Shown here: piece by piece, positions 44,292-53,219 of the stretch
How positions within the stretch are numbered: position 1 is the stretch's first letter
How the letters are laid out: every line of letters starts with the position of its first letter
Origin: Leptospira kmetyi serovar Malaysia str. Bejo-Iso9
GTDB taxonomy: Bacteria > Spirochaetota > Leptospiria > Leptospirales > Leptospiraceae
Length of the DNA: 64,000 nt
Reading direction: 5' to 3'
Assembly: GCF_000243735.2 (NCBI RefSeq)
Contig: NZ_AHMP02000003.1
Location: forward strand, 1,699,001-1,763,000
Notes under the pieces: model-generated
Told to the model about the DNA's origin: nothing
Databases searched by the model: none
The model's input: the letters and a program-made list of their open reading frames with translations, nothing else
Position numbers and translations under genes: made by a program

Positions 44292-44786
44292 ATGAATTCC
44301 AACGACAAATTCAAAACGATCTTAGAACCATATTTCGGAAAACTGTGCAGAATTAAAAACGCATTCACCTACGAAAGCGGTCTGTATTTTTACGCCTTCG
44401 ACGGAGAGAAAGAAAAGAAAATCAGCGACGCCTTAGTGGACGACGTAATCGGAAACCGGAAATACTGGAATTCTATTTTAGAAGAATTGAATATAGAATC
44501 GGCCAACGCGGTCATTTTCGGAATCACCGTTTCGGACGAAGAATGGTATGATTACGAGGATACGCAAGAAGAACCGGAATTGGTAACCAAGGCCTTAAAA
44601 AAGGGTCTGTCGGGACTCATCAAAATCGCAAGCACACCCGGACCGTTATTCTACGATCGAGCGAACGGGAACTGCTATTTTTTCCCCGACGGAAGTCCTT
44701 CTTCCCTTTCGGAAGACGGAACTACGAAAAGAACTTTGGAAAAGTTAAAGATCAAAGCATTGAACGACCAACCTTGGTTTACTTAA
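44292..44786 (+). CDS. Hypothetical protein between repeat arrays
   Basis: 164 residues, acidic, no signal or membrane segment. It has an alpha/beta look: strand LCRIKNAFTYESGLYFYAF, helix EELNIESANAVIFGITV and a C-terminal YFFPDGSPSSLSEDG ... TLEKLKIKALN. The distribution of aromatic and charged residues resembles SMI1/KNR4-type immunity proteins, but this is only a guess. Codon use matches neighbouring genes. It is flanked on both sides by four dyad repeats in the same orientation, so it may have arrived or be kept within a repeat-rich unit. Confidence 0.72.
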   Translation: MNSNDKFKTILEPYFGKLCRIKNAFTYESGLYFYAFDGEKEKKISDALVDDVIGNRKYWNSILEELNIESANAVIFGITVSDEEWYDYEDTQEEPELVTKALKKGLSGLIKIASTPGPLFYDRANGNCYFFPDGSPSSLSEDGTTKRTLEKLKIKALNDQPWFT

Positions 44787-44863
44787 GATTTCATTCGTTC
44801 TTATCAAACTTCTCGAAAAAGTTTGAGGGAGAATTCATTCTCTGCTGACCTGAAATCAACGCC

Positions 44864-45046
44864 CGTGGTAGTTCCTACATTTTAGAGAATCGATAAAAGC
44901 TTTGTGATTCAACCGTTCGTAATAGTTCCTACATTTTCCGAAGAAAACCGTCGAGGTTCGGACAAGACAAAATCGAAGGAGATCCTACATTCTCCCCAAA
45001 AAATAAAAATCCACTGGGTTCAAACATGATCGCAAGAGTTCCCACA
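44864..45046 (+). repeat. Array of four family-A dyads
   Basis: Copies start at 44864 (CGTGGTAGTTCCTACA), 44918 (CGTAATAGTTCCTACA), 44974 (CGAAGGAGATCCTACA) and 45031 (CGCAAGAGTTCCCACA), 54, 56 and 57 bases apart, same strand as the array at 44036. The regular period is striking. Confidence 0.75.
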
Positions 45047-45124
45047 TACGCCCAATCCATGATTCAAAATTCCAAGATAAGAATCTAAATCCATCCTAAT
45101 ATCTCAAAATTTTTTCCTTTTTAT

Positions 45125-45152
45125 TTGACTATAGTCCATTATAGCATATTAA
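45125..45152 (+). promoter_or_regulatory. Sigma-70-like promoter of the carbonic anhydrase gene
   Basis: TTGACT (45125-45130), 16 bases, TATTAA (45147-45152). A CTATA...TATAG dyad lies between the boxes and ACTATAAC follows them, possibly an operator. AGGAGG at 45182-45187 precedes the ATG at 45195. Confidence 0.55.
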
Positions 45153-45194
45153 ATTTTACTATAACGAATAAGCTCAATCACAGGAGGCTCCAGC

Positions 45195-45791
45195 ATGTCT
45201 GAATTGGTTCGAGAAGTAGAAACTGCAAACGAGCAGTATGCAAACGATTTTGGTGACAAGGGAAAGTTAGCTCTTCCGCCGGGAAGAAGGTTCGCCATTC
45301 TAACTTGTATGGACGCAAGATTGGATCCCGCAAAATACGCGGGCCTTTCGGAAGGAGACGCGCACGTGATCCGAAACGCGGGCGGTCGGGCCTCCGACGA
45401 TGCGATTCGTTCATTAGTAATTTCTTATAAACTGCTCGGCACAAAAGAATGGTTCGTAATCCACCACACCGATTGCGGAATGGCGCTCTTTACGGACGTG
45501 ATCATTCGTCGTCTTTTAGCAAACAGTTTGGAGACCGCGACCGTTGGCGAAGCGGGTTGGAAAGATATCGGAAAAGGTCCCGGTTCCAGAGAAGCGGAGT
45601 TCGTGGATTGGCTTACGTTTGAGAATGAATTTTCGAGCGTGGTCGACGACGTGAAACGAATCCGAAATCATCCACTTGTTCCGAAGAACATTCCGATCTA
45701 CGGTTATGTTTACGACGTAAAAACGGGTAAACTTCTTCCGGTGCCGGAAGCGACCGAAGTTGGTAAGGCGCTCGTGGAAGAGTTCGCTTAA
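45195..45791 (+). CDS. Beta-class carbonic anhydrase
   Basis: 198 residues. Interconverts CO2 and bicarbonate in the cytoplasm. Zinc ligands C38 (LTCMDAR, also giving D40 and R42 of the catalytic dyad), H91 and C94 (HHTDCGM); [13 protein letters not shown] follows the family. Of the type with CxDxR and HxxC that needs no extra partner. Strong AGGAGG seven bases before the ATG and its own promoter. Convergent with the alcohol dehydrogenase gene. Confidence 0.93.
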   Translation: MSELVREVETANEQYANDFGDKGKLALPPGRRFAILTCMDARLDPAKYAGLSEGDAHVIRNAGGRASDDAIRSLVISYKLLGTKEWFVIHHTDCGMALFTDVIIRRLLANSLETATVGEAGWKDIGKGPGSREAEFVDWLTFENEFSSVVDDVKRIRNHPLVPKNIPIYGYVYDVKTGKLLPVPEATEVGKALVEEFA

Positions 45792-45806
45792 CAAAATCGG
45801 ATGCGA

Positions 45807-45858
45807 TGCGTAGTTTGCAAGACGATGGATTCTCATCTCATGTTTTGTAAGCTACGCA
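45807..45858. repeat. Inverted repeat between convergent genes
   Basis: TGCGTAG (45807-45813) and CTACGCA (45852-45858) with further weak inner pairing and a central GATG/CATC hairpin. It sits between two convergent genes but lacks a T run on either strand. Confidence 0.45.
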
Positions 45859-45960
45859 AGCCGGGACGAGACAAATTCTCGCGCGAGCAAGAGCAGTCCT
45901 AACGCAGAACCGTATGGCTTCCTTTTTTCTTTCCATTCTTCCTCGGAAAGAAAATCAAAA

Positions 45961-46992
<1,032 letters not shown>

Positions 46993-47120
46993 TTTCGATT
47001 CTCCCTAACGAGACGCAACGTAGATTAAGATCGATCTCGTCTCAGTCAAGGTGATTTGAACGGGAATTAGCGCCCGCTCCGTCGAAATTTAAAAAATTCC
47101 GATCGCAAAAAACGCGTTGG

Positions 47121-47173
47121 AACCCGAGAGTTTTTACGGGTTTCGCACTTGAATCCAGAACCTCGGGTTTTTT
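47121..47173 (+). promoter_or_regulatory. Terminator-like hairpin upstream of the thioesterase
   Basis: AACCCGAG (47121-47128) and CTCGGGTT (47162-47169), eight perfect pairs, followed by a T run. It lies on the plus strand about 70 bases before the gene, where it could act as an attenuator. The loop is long, about 33 bases. Confidence 0.35.
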
Positions 47174-47244
47174 CATGGAAGAAGAATCGTTCCCGATGTA
47201 AAATCGAACGATTCGATCGATAAAACTCCTTCCGGAGGAACCCC

Positions 47245-47820
47245 ATGGAACCAGAGACTATCTACCGGGAGATCAAAGCCAGCCAGAACGGCCAAGATTG
47301 GCATCATAAGAATTGTTTCGGTTGCGGTCCCGAGAATGCGAAAGGCATTCACGCAAGTTTTCCCTTTCACGAAGAAAGCGGCGAGGTTCGATTTCCGTTT
47401 AAAATCGAAAAGGCCTTCGAAGGCGCTCCGGGTTACGCGCACGGAGGAGTTCTTGCGACTCTTCTCGACGAGGCTCAAGGAGTTCTTTGTTTTCATCTCG
47501 GACATTTCGTGATGACGGATCAGCTTTATATGCGATATCACAAAGCGGTTCCTCTCAACGAGGAAGTGGAAGTGCGTTGTTGGGTTACGATGGTTCGTAG
47601 AAGAAGACTTTATACGAAAGCGACGATTCATCTTTCCAAAACGGGAGAATTGCTCGTGTCCTCCAAAGCGCGTTGGTATGATATGTCCGAAAGAACGATG
47701 AGAAGAATGTTCCAGGGAACCGTATTCCCGATCGACACGCTTCTTCAGGTTTTGGAAGTCAATCAAAGACGAGGCAAGGAAATCCGAAAACGCCTCAAGC
47801 TGCAAAAGGCCGCTTCTTAA
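47245..47820 (+). CDS. Hotdog thioesterase with CFGCG motif
   Basis: 191 residues. The N-terminus NCFGCGPENAKGIHASF (C24, C27) and the core GYAHGGVLATLLDEAQG are those of the THEM4/PaaI-like acyl-CoA thioesterase group. The basic C-terminus (RRGKEIRKRLKLQK) is unusual. TCCGGAGGAACCCC precedes the ATG. The stop codon lies in the loop of a perfect hairpin (47808-47828). Confidence 0.87.
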   Translation: MEPETIYREIKASQNGQDWHHKNCFGCGPENAKGIHASFPFHEESGEVRFPFKIEKAFEGAPGYAHGGVLATLLDEAQGVLCFHLGHFVMTDQLYMRYHKAVPLNEEVEVRCWVTMVRRRRLYTKATIHLSKTGELLVSSKARWYDMSERTMRRMFQGTVFPIDTLLQVLEVNQRRGKEIRKRLKLQKAAS

Positions 47821-47828
47821 AAGCGGCC
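47808..47828. terminator. Stem-loop overlapping the thioesterase stop
   Basis: GGCCGCTT (47808-47815) and AAGCGGCC (47821-47828) enclose CTTAA, which contains the TAA. Only TTTT follows on the minus strand and a weak T-rich tail on the plus, so it may terminate or protect the 3' end. Confidence 0.5.
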
Positions 47829-47865
47829 CCATATATTCATTTTTACTAATACATAAAATACTAAT

Positions 47866-47895
47866 ACAACGACCCGACTTGGATTCGGTCGTTGT
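47866..47895 (-). terminator. Probable terminator after the TetR gene
   Basis: ACAACGACC (47866-47874) and GGTCGTTGT (47887-47895), nine perfect pairs; on the minus strand it runs into ATTAGTATTTTAT. It lies 50 bases past the TetR stop. Confidence 0.62.
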
Positions 47896-47945
47896 CGTTC
47901 ACGGTCGACGATCGTTTCATTCTTTTTGGGCGTCGCGCAAGGCTT

Positions 47946-48566
47946 TCATTTCGTCCGAATCATTCGGAAAACCTGGCGGATCCAAGGTTCCAAACCGTCC
48001 AAACCGGGCTTTTTATGTTTCAAAAGAAGACGGAAATACAAACCCCCGTATAAGAAATCGATAAACCCTTCCACTTCCGAATCGCTTACATCGGGAAATT
48101 CTCCCGTATGTCTCGCTTGTTTGATGTATTCCGCCGCGATCTTTCTTCTCGGTTTGAGATAATCGTCCTTGATCGCCTTCGCCAATTCCGCGTCGTCCTG
48201 CGCGGCCCCGATCACGGAAGAGATTACCTTTCCGTAATCTCCTTGGAAGACCCCTGCCAAACCCTTCATCTGCTTTACGATTCCTTCTTCCAAAGAGGTT
48301 CCTTCCGGAAAATCCAAGTAAGGACTGATCAAGGTAAGAATGGTGTTCATCGCCAAGGTCGCTTTACTCGGCCATCTTCTGTAGATCGTAGTTCTTGCGA
48401 CCCCCGTTTTTTCGACGATGTCGTCTATGGAAAAACCGTAAAATCCTTTCGAAGCCAATAGTTCGAAAGTCGCCTTTAAGATGGATTCTTCGTAATCCTG
48501 GGTTCTGGGTCTTCCACGAACGGGAGAATTCTCTTCTTTTTTCCGGGACTTCTTTTTTGCGGCCAT
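47946..48566 (-). CDS. TetR-family repressor
   Basis: 206 residues. A Lys-rich N-terminal arm, the TetR helix-turn-helix KTGVARTTIYRRWPSK at about 51-66, and a C-terminal ligand domain. It probably represses itself and the divergent SnoaL-like gene through two dyads in the intergenic region (48606-48651). The ligand is unknown. AGGA lies upstream of the ATG. Confidence 0.91.
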   Translation of the reverse strand: MAAKKKSRKKEENSPVRGRPRTQDYEESILKATFELLASKGFYGFSIDDIVEKTGVARTTIYRRWPSKATLAMNTILTLISPYLDFPEGTSLEEGIVKQMKGLAGVFQGDYGKVISSVIGAAQDDAELAKAIKDDYLKPRRKIAAEYIKQARHTGEFPDVSDSEVEGFIDFLYGGLYFRLLLKHKKPGLDGLEPWIRQVFRMIRTK

Positions 48567-48605
48567 ATCTTCTTTTCCTAAAAAAACTCTTGACGGTCAA
48601 GACAT

Positions 48606-48651
48606 TTACGATACTGCTGGTATCGAATATACGAAACTACCAGTATCGTAA
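48606..48651. promoter_or_regulatory. Twin TetR operators
   Basis: Two near-palindromes: CGATAC-TGCTG-GTATCG (48609-48625) and ACGAAACT-ACC-AGTATCGT (48631-48649), centres about 23 bases apart. The outer arms TTACGATACTG and CAGTATCGTAA form a longer perfect inverted repeat. They lie between the divergent TetR and SnoaL-like genes. Confidence 0.75.
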
Positions 48652-48671
48652 TTAATTCAAGGAGAATCACA

Positions 48672-49142
48672 ATGCGTATAGCGATATCGACACTGATCCT
48701 TTCCGGCCTCTTTGCCTTCGCCCTGAGCGCCGAAAAAAAATCGAACGCTCCCGTCGACGTGGTGAACGGTTTCTTTTCCGCTTTCGGAAAAGGAGATCTT
48801 TCCGGTGTGATCGGAAGTTTTCACGAAAACGCGACCATCACGGCGGTCCGCAAGTCCTCCAGAAAATCCGGAGAACTCTACGGATCGTATTTCGGTAAAA
48901 AAGGCGCGGAAGAATTCGTTTCCAACCTGGGAAAAATCTTCAACACGAAGGAATTCGTGGTCGAGAACGTGATCGGAAAAAAGGAAGTGGTGTTTGCCAA
49001 CGGACGTTTCAAACACGAATTGAAATCCACCGGAAAAACATACGAAAGCGATTGGGCTTTGAAGTGTGTCGTTAAGGACGGTAAAATTTTAGAATATAAC
49101 TTTTACGAAGATACTTCTTCTTTCGACGTTGCCAATCGTTAA
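48672..49142 (+). CDS. Exported SnoaL/NTF2-like protein
   Basis: 156 residues. Signal peptide ending FALSAE, then a cone-shaped SnoaL/NTF2-like fold: VVNGFFSAFGKGDLSGVI, a Lys-rich strand and WALKCVVKDGKILEYNFYED. Such proteins bind or isomerise small hydrophobic molecules. AAGGAG precedes the ATG. Divergent from the TetR gene with shared operators, so it is probably induced when TetR binds its ligand. Terminator at 49176-49212. Confidence 0.83.
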   Translation: MRIAISTLILSGLFAFALSAEKKSNAPVDVVNGFFSAFGKGDLSGVIGSFHENATITAVRKSSRKSGELYGSYFGKKGAEEFVSNLGKIFNTKEFVVENVIGKKEVVFANGRFKHELKSTGKTYESDWALKCVVKDGKILEYNFYEDTSSFDVANR

Positions 49143-49175
49143 GAAAGAAAAATTCGGTTTCTTGGAACGCTTACA

Positions 49176-49212
49176 ACCGGGTAAACAAGTCGAACGTGCG
49201 CCCGGTTTTTTT
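49176..49212 (+). terminator. Intrinsic terminator after the SnoaL-like gene
   Basis: ACCGGG (49176-49181) and CCCGGT (49201-49206), followed by seven T. Confidence 0.72.
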
Positions 49213-49222
49213 CGAATTCTTA

Positions 49223-51922
49223 TCAAACGCTCCAAGTTCCGGGATGAATCATCGTTTTGATTCTGTTGAGAATCTCCACAGTTAAATAAGGTTTTTGTAA
49301 TATATCCAGAACTCCGGCCTTTAATAACTCCGATTTTTTACTCGGTTCTATAAAACCGCTCGCAAGAATCGCGCGAACCTCCGGATTGATCCGTTTCATC
49401 TCGTAATACATTCGATCCCCTTCGATTCCGGGAAGTCCCACGTCGGAAAGAACGAGATCGATTCGATTCCATTGAGCTCTATAAATTTCGACCGCGTCCA
49501 ATCCGTTCCCCGCGACCGTAACGTTATATCCTTCCTGCTCGAGAATGGAAGTCAAAACTTCCCTTAACATGTCCTCGTCTTCCACGAGAAGAATATTTCC
49601 GGAACCGCGTCTGGAAGTTCCGTTTACGATTTCTTGCTTCGTTTCTTTGACGACGGTTTCATAAGAATGAGTCTGCGCGGGAAGAAAGATCTTAAACGTG
49701 GTTCCCTTTCCAAGAGCGGTATCGACTTCGATAAAACCTCGATGTCTTTCGACGATTCCGTATGTTGTCGCAAGTCCGAGTCCGGTTCCTCTTCCGGATT
49801 CTTTCGTCGTAAAGAAGGGTTCGAAAATTCTCGCTTTGGTAAAAGAATCCATTCCGATTCCGGTGTCGCTTACGCTCAGTTCCAAATAAAGCGGAGCTTC
49901 CGCTTTTTCGTGTCTTCCTCGTATATCCTCGCCTTTGACGGTTTTGGTTCCGATGATGATCTTTCCTCCGCCCGGTTCCATCGCGTCTCTTGCGTTCACG
50001 CAAAGATTCAAAAGCACTTGATGAATCTGAGAATGATCGGCCAACACTTGCGGAAGATCGCAGTTCATCGTCAGATCGACTTCGATCAGCTTCGGAAAGG
50101 TTTCGTCCATCAGATTCACAACTTCGAATATTACGGAATTCAAATGCACCGGCTCGAGGGTCATGTCTCCCTTTCTTGCGATCGTAAGAAGTTGTCCAAC
50201 CAAGTCCGCGCCTCTTTGGATCGTTTTAGAAATGGCTTCCCTGCTTTTGAAGTGTTTTAAAATATCCGAACCCTCGTCCTGAAGAATGGAAAGATGACAG
50301 GACATGATTCCCAAAAGATTGTTGAAGTCGTGCGCGATTCCTCCGGCGAGAGTTCCCAAACTTTCCAGCTTTTGACCTCGGAGCAATCTTTGTTCGAGTT
50401 GTCTGCGTTTTGTGATGTCCATAATCACACCCGCAAATCCTACAATGGTACCGTCTCTGAATATTGGTCGGACGGAGATTTGAACCCAAACGGAACCTCC
50501 GTCTTTGAGTTTCATTCTACATTCGCACATGTCCCTGCTTCCGGAAAGCGCGGACGAGATCAGTCTTCTGGAAAACTCCCGATCCTCTTCGAGAATCAAA
50601 TCCTTAAAACCGCTTCCGGTGATCGTTTCGGAAGAATATCCAGTAAGAGATTGAATGATCGGACTGATATACGTCACGTTACAGAGCACATTCGCCGAAA
50701 AGATGACGTCGTTGATATTCTCGACGAGTTCCTTGTATTTTTGCTGGGATTCTTGAAGCGCGGCTTCCGCTTTTTTTCGATCCGTGATCACCGTTCCGGA
50801 CGCGATCAAGAATTTAATGACTCCGGATTCGTCCCTCATGGGTTTGAGCGCGAAGTCGATCACGATAATTTCTTCCTCAGCGACTCGAATCTCCGTATCG
50901 TATCGAAGAGTTTCTCCCATACAAGCTCTTCGTATGGATTCTCTCAGAAGTTCCCTGCTTCGATCGGAGAAGGACCACCAATACGTTTGATCGAAAGGTT
51001 TTCCGAGTACGTCTTCGAATCTAAGTTTGGCCGCGGTCAAAGGCGCTTTGTTGACTTCGATCAAAACTCCGTCGGGTTGAATCAAACCTACGAACATGTT
51101 CGGAAGAAGACCGTCTATGATGTCTCGGAGATGTTTCTGACTTTTTTTCTCCGCGTTTTCGATCTGTTTAAACTGCGTTATGTTTCTTGCAACCCAGTAG
51201 ACCGTATTTTCGGAACGATACGAAACGCTCGCTTCGAACCAAAGAGTTTCTCCGTGAATCTCCAAATCGTATTCAATGTTTTGCGTTTTACCCGTTTGTA
51301 AGGTTTTGCGGATCGTATTCTCGGCGAGATCGGCTTTATCCGAAGCGAAAAAATCGCGTACTCGATTGCCGAGCAGTTCTTTGGGGGAAGCGGTTAAGAA
51401 TTTCGCTTTTGTGGGAGCGATCTTTAAATATCTTCCGGTGGAATCCATAACGAGAATGATATCGGTCATCGCGGAAAAAAGAGCTCGTAGATCCAACTCG
51501 GAATCCTTCAAAGCGTCTTCCGCTTTTTTACGCGCGGTGATATCCTGCGCCATCACGAGTCCGTAATCGATTTCTCCGTTTTCACTTTCGATCGGCGCGT
51601 GTTCGAGTTTGAAAATTCTTCCCATATAAGGAATTTCGATCGTAGTCGATCTTCCTTCCAAAGCCGCGTGGTATAAGGGTTCGCTCAAATCGCAGATGTC
51701 TTTCGGAAAAACTTCCCGCATCGTTTTTCCCTGAACGAACTCAGATGTAAGTTCCACGAGAGTAAGACCTCGTCCTTCGAAGATGATGTAACGAAGATTG
51801 CGATCGAAAACGGCCACTCCTCCGTTTGGGAATTGTTTGGTGATTTGTCTGTATAAATATTCTCGTTTTACTTTGTCCATTTCCGATCGATTCGTTTCTG
51901 TCTTCTCCAGCATTTCCAACAT
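49223..51922 (-). CDS. Hybrid histidine kinase, four PAS domains plus REC
   Basis: 899 residues, cytoplasmic. Four PAS domains (about 20-135, 140-260, 265-385, 390-510), a HisKA domain with GGIAHDFNNLL (about 528), a HATPase with DTGIGM and GRGTGLGLATTYG, and a C-terminal receiver (about 770-895) with the phospho-acceptor Asp in VLSDVGLPG. PAS domains commonly bind haem, flavin or small molecules; which of them is unknown. No response regulator neighbours it. A second in-frame ATG at 51913 has the better-spaced AGGAG. Confidence 0.93.
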   Translation of the reverse strand: MLEMLEKTETNRSEMDKVKREYLYRQITKQFPNGGVAVFDRNLRYIIFEGRGLTLVELTSEFVQGKTMREVFPKDICDLSEPLYHAALEGRSTTIEIPYMGRIFKLEHAPIESENGEIDYGLVMAQDITARKKAEDALKDSELDLRALFSAMTDIILVMDSTGRYLKIAPTKAKFLTASPKELLGNRVRDFFASDKADLAENTIRKTLQTGKTQNIEYDLEIHGETLWFEASVSYRSENTVYWVARNITQFKQIENAEKKSQKHLRDIIDGLLPNMFVGLIQPDGVLIEVNKAPLTAAKLRFEDVLGKPFDQTYWWSFSDRSRELLRESIRRACMGETLRYDTEIRVAEEEIIVIDFALKPMRDESGVIKFLIASGTVITDRKKAEAALQESQQKYKELVENINDVIFSANVLCNVTYISPIIQSLTGYSSETITGSGFKDLILEEDREFSRRLISSALSGSRDMCECRMKLKDGGSVWVQISVRPIFRDGTIVGFAGVIMDITKRRQLEQRLLRGQKLESLGTLAGGIAHDFNNLLGIMSCHLSILQDEGSDILKHFKSREAISKTIQRGADLVGQLLTIARKGDMTLEPVHLNSVIFEVVNLMDETFPKLIEVDLTMNCDLPQVLADHSQIHQVLLNLCVNARDAMEPGGGKIIIGTKTVKGEDIRGRHEKAEAPLYLELSVSDTGIGMDSFTKARIFEPFFTTKESGRGTGLGLATTYGIVERHRGFIEVDTALGKGTTFKIFLPAQTHSYETVVKETKQEIVNGTSRRGSGNILLVEDEDMLREVLTSILEQEGYNVTVAGNGLDAVEIYRAQWNRIDLVLSDVGLPGIEGDRMYYEMKRINPEVRAILASGFIEPSKKSELLKAGVLDILQKPYLTVEILNRIKTMIHPGTWSV

Positions 51923-52333
51923 AACTCCTGAACCACGACGATAAACCGTTCGGATTAGATAGGATTAAAATCGTTCTAAAGAGAACGAAAATCATTTTCC
52001 CTCTATATGAACGGATTATGAAACAAGGCTTTTTTTACAAACGATTCTTATTGAAACGGACTATACACTAAGACTTATTCTCCTAAAACGTTCTCATTAA
52101 TTCGATCGGTTAAAAAATTGTTTCCAAAAAGAAAGAATGGAACCTCGATCCTATGATCGATTCAGATTCGCAAAGAAGGAATCAAAACGGAAGCCTGAAA
52201 ACAAAAACGCGGACAAAACACTCGATCCGCGTCCTAAAAGTAGAATATTTGTTAATTAGAATATTTGAATTTACTAAAATAATAAAAAGCGCGCGTCCTC
52301 TATCTACAATCGCGACGCGCATAACGATCGCTT
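51923..52333. other. Intergenic interval, about 410 bases
   Basis: No gene. TCGTTCT-AAAG-AGAACGA (51971-51988) is a perfect seven-base dyad about 50 bases before the kinase start and could be an operator. CGTTCTC recurs at 52094. The interval 52240-52285 is AT-rich with repeated TAGAATATTTG. The end holds the terminator at 52283-52320. Nothing else seen. Confidence 0.6.
52283..52320 (-). terminator. Terminator after the SMR gene
   Basis: GCGCGTC (52291-52297) and GACGCGC (52314-52320), seven pairs; on the minus strand it runs into GCTTTTTATTATTTT. Confidence 0.72.
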
Positions 52334-52654
52334 TTATTCGGAAACCAGGAACTTAAGACCTAAAACTGACAAAATCAAAGTGGAAAGAAAAAATCCTCTC
52401 CAAAAATCGATCGGTTCTCCGTGAAAAAAAATTCCCACAAGAACGGTTCCCACCGCGCCTAAGCCCGTCCAGATCGCGTAACCGGTTCCCATAGGAATCG
52501 TTTGAATCGCCTTATTCAAAAAAACCAAACTGAGCACGGCGGAAACCAAAAAGCCTCCGGTCCATGTCGGTTTAGAAAAGTTATCGGACAACTTCAGACA
52601 AGTCGTAAATCCGATCTCGAATGCGGAAGCGATGATGAGATAGATCCAAGCCAT
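52334..52654 (-). CDS. SMR-family exporter, Gdx/SugE-like
   Basis: 106 residues, four membrane helices. The conserved Glu is E13 (SAFEIGFTTCLKLS), and IPMGTGYAIWTGLGAVGT fits the SMR family. The GxGxxxWTG and short loop pattern agree better with the guanidinium-exporting Gdx/SugE branch than with EmrE. It exports small cations in exchange for protons as an antiparallel dimer. No guanidine riboswitch is recognisable upstream. Terminator at 52283-52320. Divergent from the metal-efflux operon. Confidence 0.88.
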   Translation of the reverse strand: MAWIYLIIASAFEIGFTTCLKLSDNFSKPTWTGGFLVSAVLSLVFLNKAIQTIPMGTGYAIWTGLGAVGTVLVGIFFHGEPIDFWRGFFLSTLILSVLGLKFLVSE

Positions 52655-52789
52655 AACTCCACGCTTTTTTACGTTAGTAAGACATCAACTCATTATCCTT
52701 TCCAAAGACTACGCGTCTTTCCGACTTTCGGATCGAAACGAACCGCAAAGTTCTTTTCAAAATAGAACCTTTTATTCAAATCGTTCCGT

Positions 52790-53146
52790 ATGAAACGAAC
52801 CGGATGGACACGCTATTGCGCGCGATTCTTATTGCCGGTTTTCTTTTTATATCTATTCTCGTTTACGTTTACCGATTCCGAAAACGCGGAATACTCTGGC
52901 GTTTCCTCGAAACTCAGAGCGGTTCAAGCCGGAAAAAGCAAACTTCCTTCCCGTTCTTTCGAAGGAGAAGAAAACGAAACCTCCCCTTTTTGGCTTGAGG
53001 ATACGGTAGAATCCGAAACCGCAAAAACAGAATCGCTTCCGGTTCGATCCGAATTTAAAACCGAGTCCGCGGATCTTATCCTCGCGATCGGTTCCGACTT
53101 CAGACTTTCACATTTTCTAATCAATCTTCCGCCTCCGATTTCCTGA
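52790..53146 (+). CDS. Small exported protein ahead of the efflux operon
   Basis: 118 residues with an N-terminal signal or membrane helix (FLLPVFFLYLFSFTFTDS). The mature part is Ser/Glu-rich and probably disordered, ending in a conserved-looking ILAIGSDFRLSHFLINLPPP. No family recognised. It lies 73 bases before the TolC-like gene, in the same orientation, as do small periplasmic proteins in other metal-efflux operons. The ribosome site is weak. Confidence 0.55.
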   Translation: MKRTGWTRYCARFLLPVFFLYLFSFTFTDSENAEYSGVSSKLRAVQAGKSKLPSRSFEGEENETSPFWLEDTVESETAKTESLPVRSEFKTESADLILAIGSDFRLSHFLINLPPPIS

Positions 53147-53219
53147 AATTTATGACTCGCAGACTTCTTCTTTTTTGATAGAATCTGCTCTCTTTCAAAA
53201 AGTTATTTCGGAGCCGATT

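Larger units (their letters stand above)
44787..45194 (+). other. Repeat-bearing gap with a promoter
   Basis: No gene. Four family-A dyads at 44864-45046, then an AT-rich segment and the carbonic anhydrase promoter at 45125-45152. Confidence 0.7.

Noticed and set aside
44036..45046. CRISPR-like array (regularly spaced short dyads)
   Set aside because: The repeats are degenerate, spacers resemble each other rather than being unique, and there is no cas gene. A decayed tandem repeat explains it better.
52655..52789. Guanidine riboswitch ahead of the SMR gene
   Set aside because: I could not find the conserved loops of guanidine-I, -II or -III classes.
52804..52818. Sigma-54-like TGGACAC-N4-TTGC match
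   Set aside because: It lies inside the coding start of the 118-residue gene, its -24 element is off consensus, and chance matches to GG-N10-GC are common.
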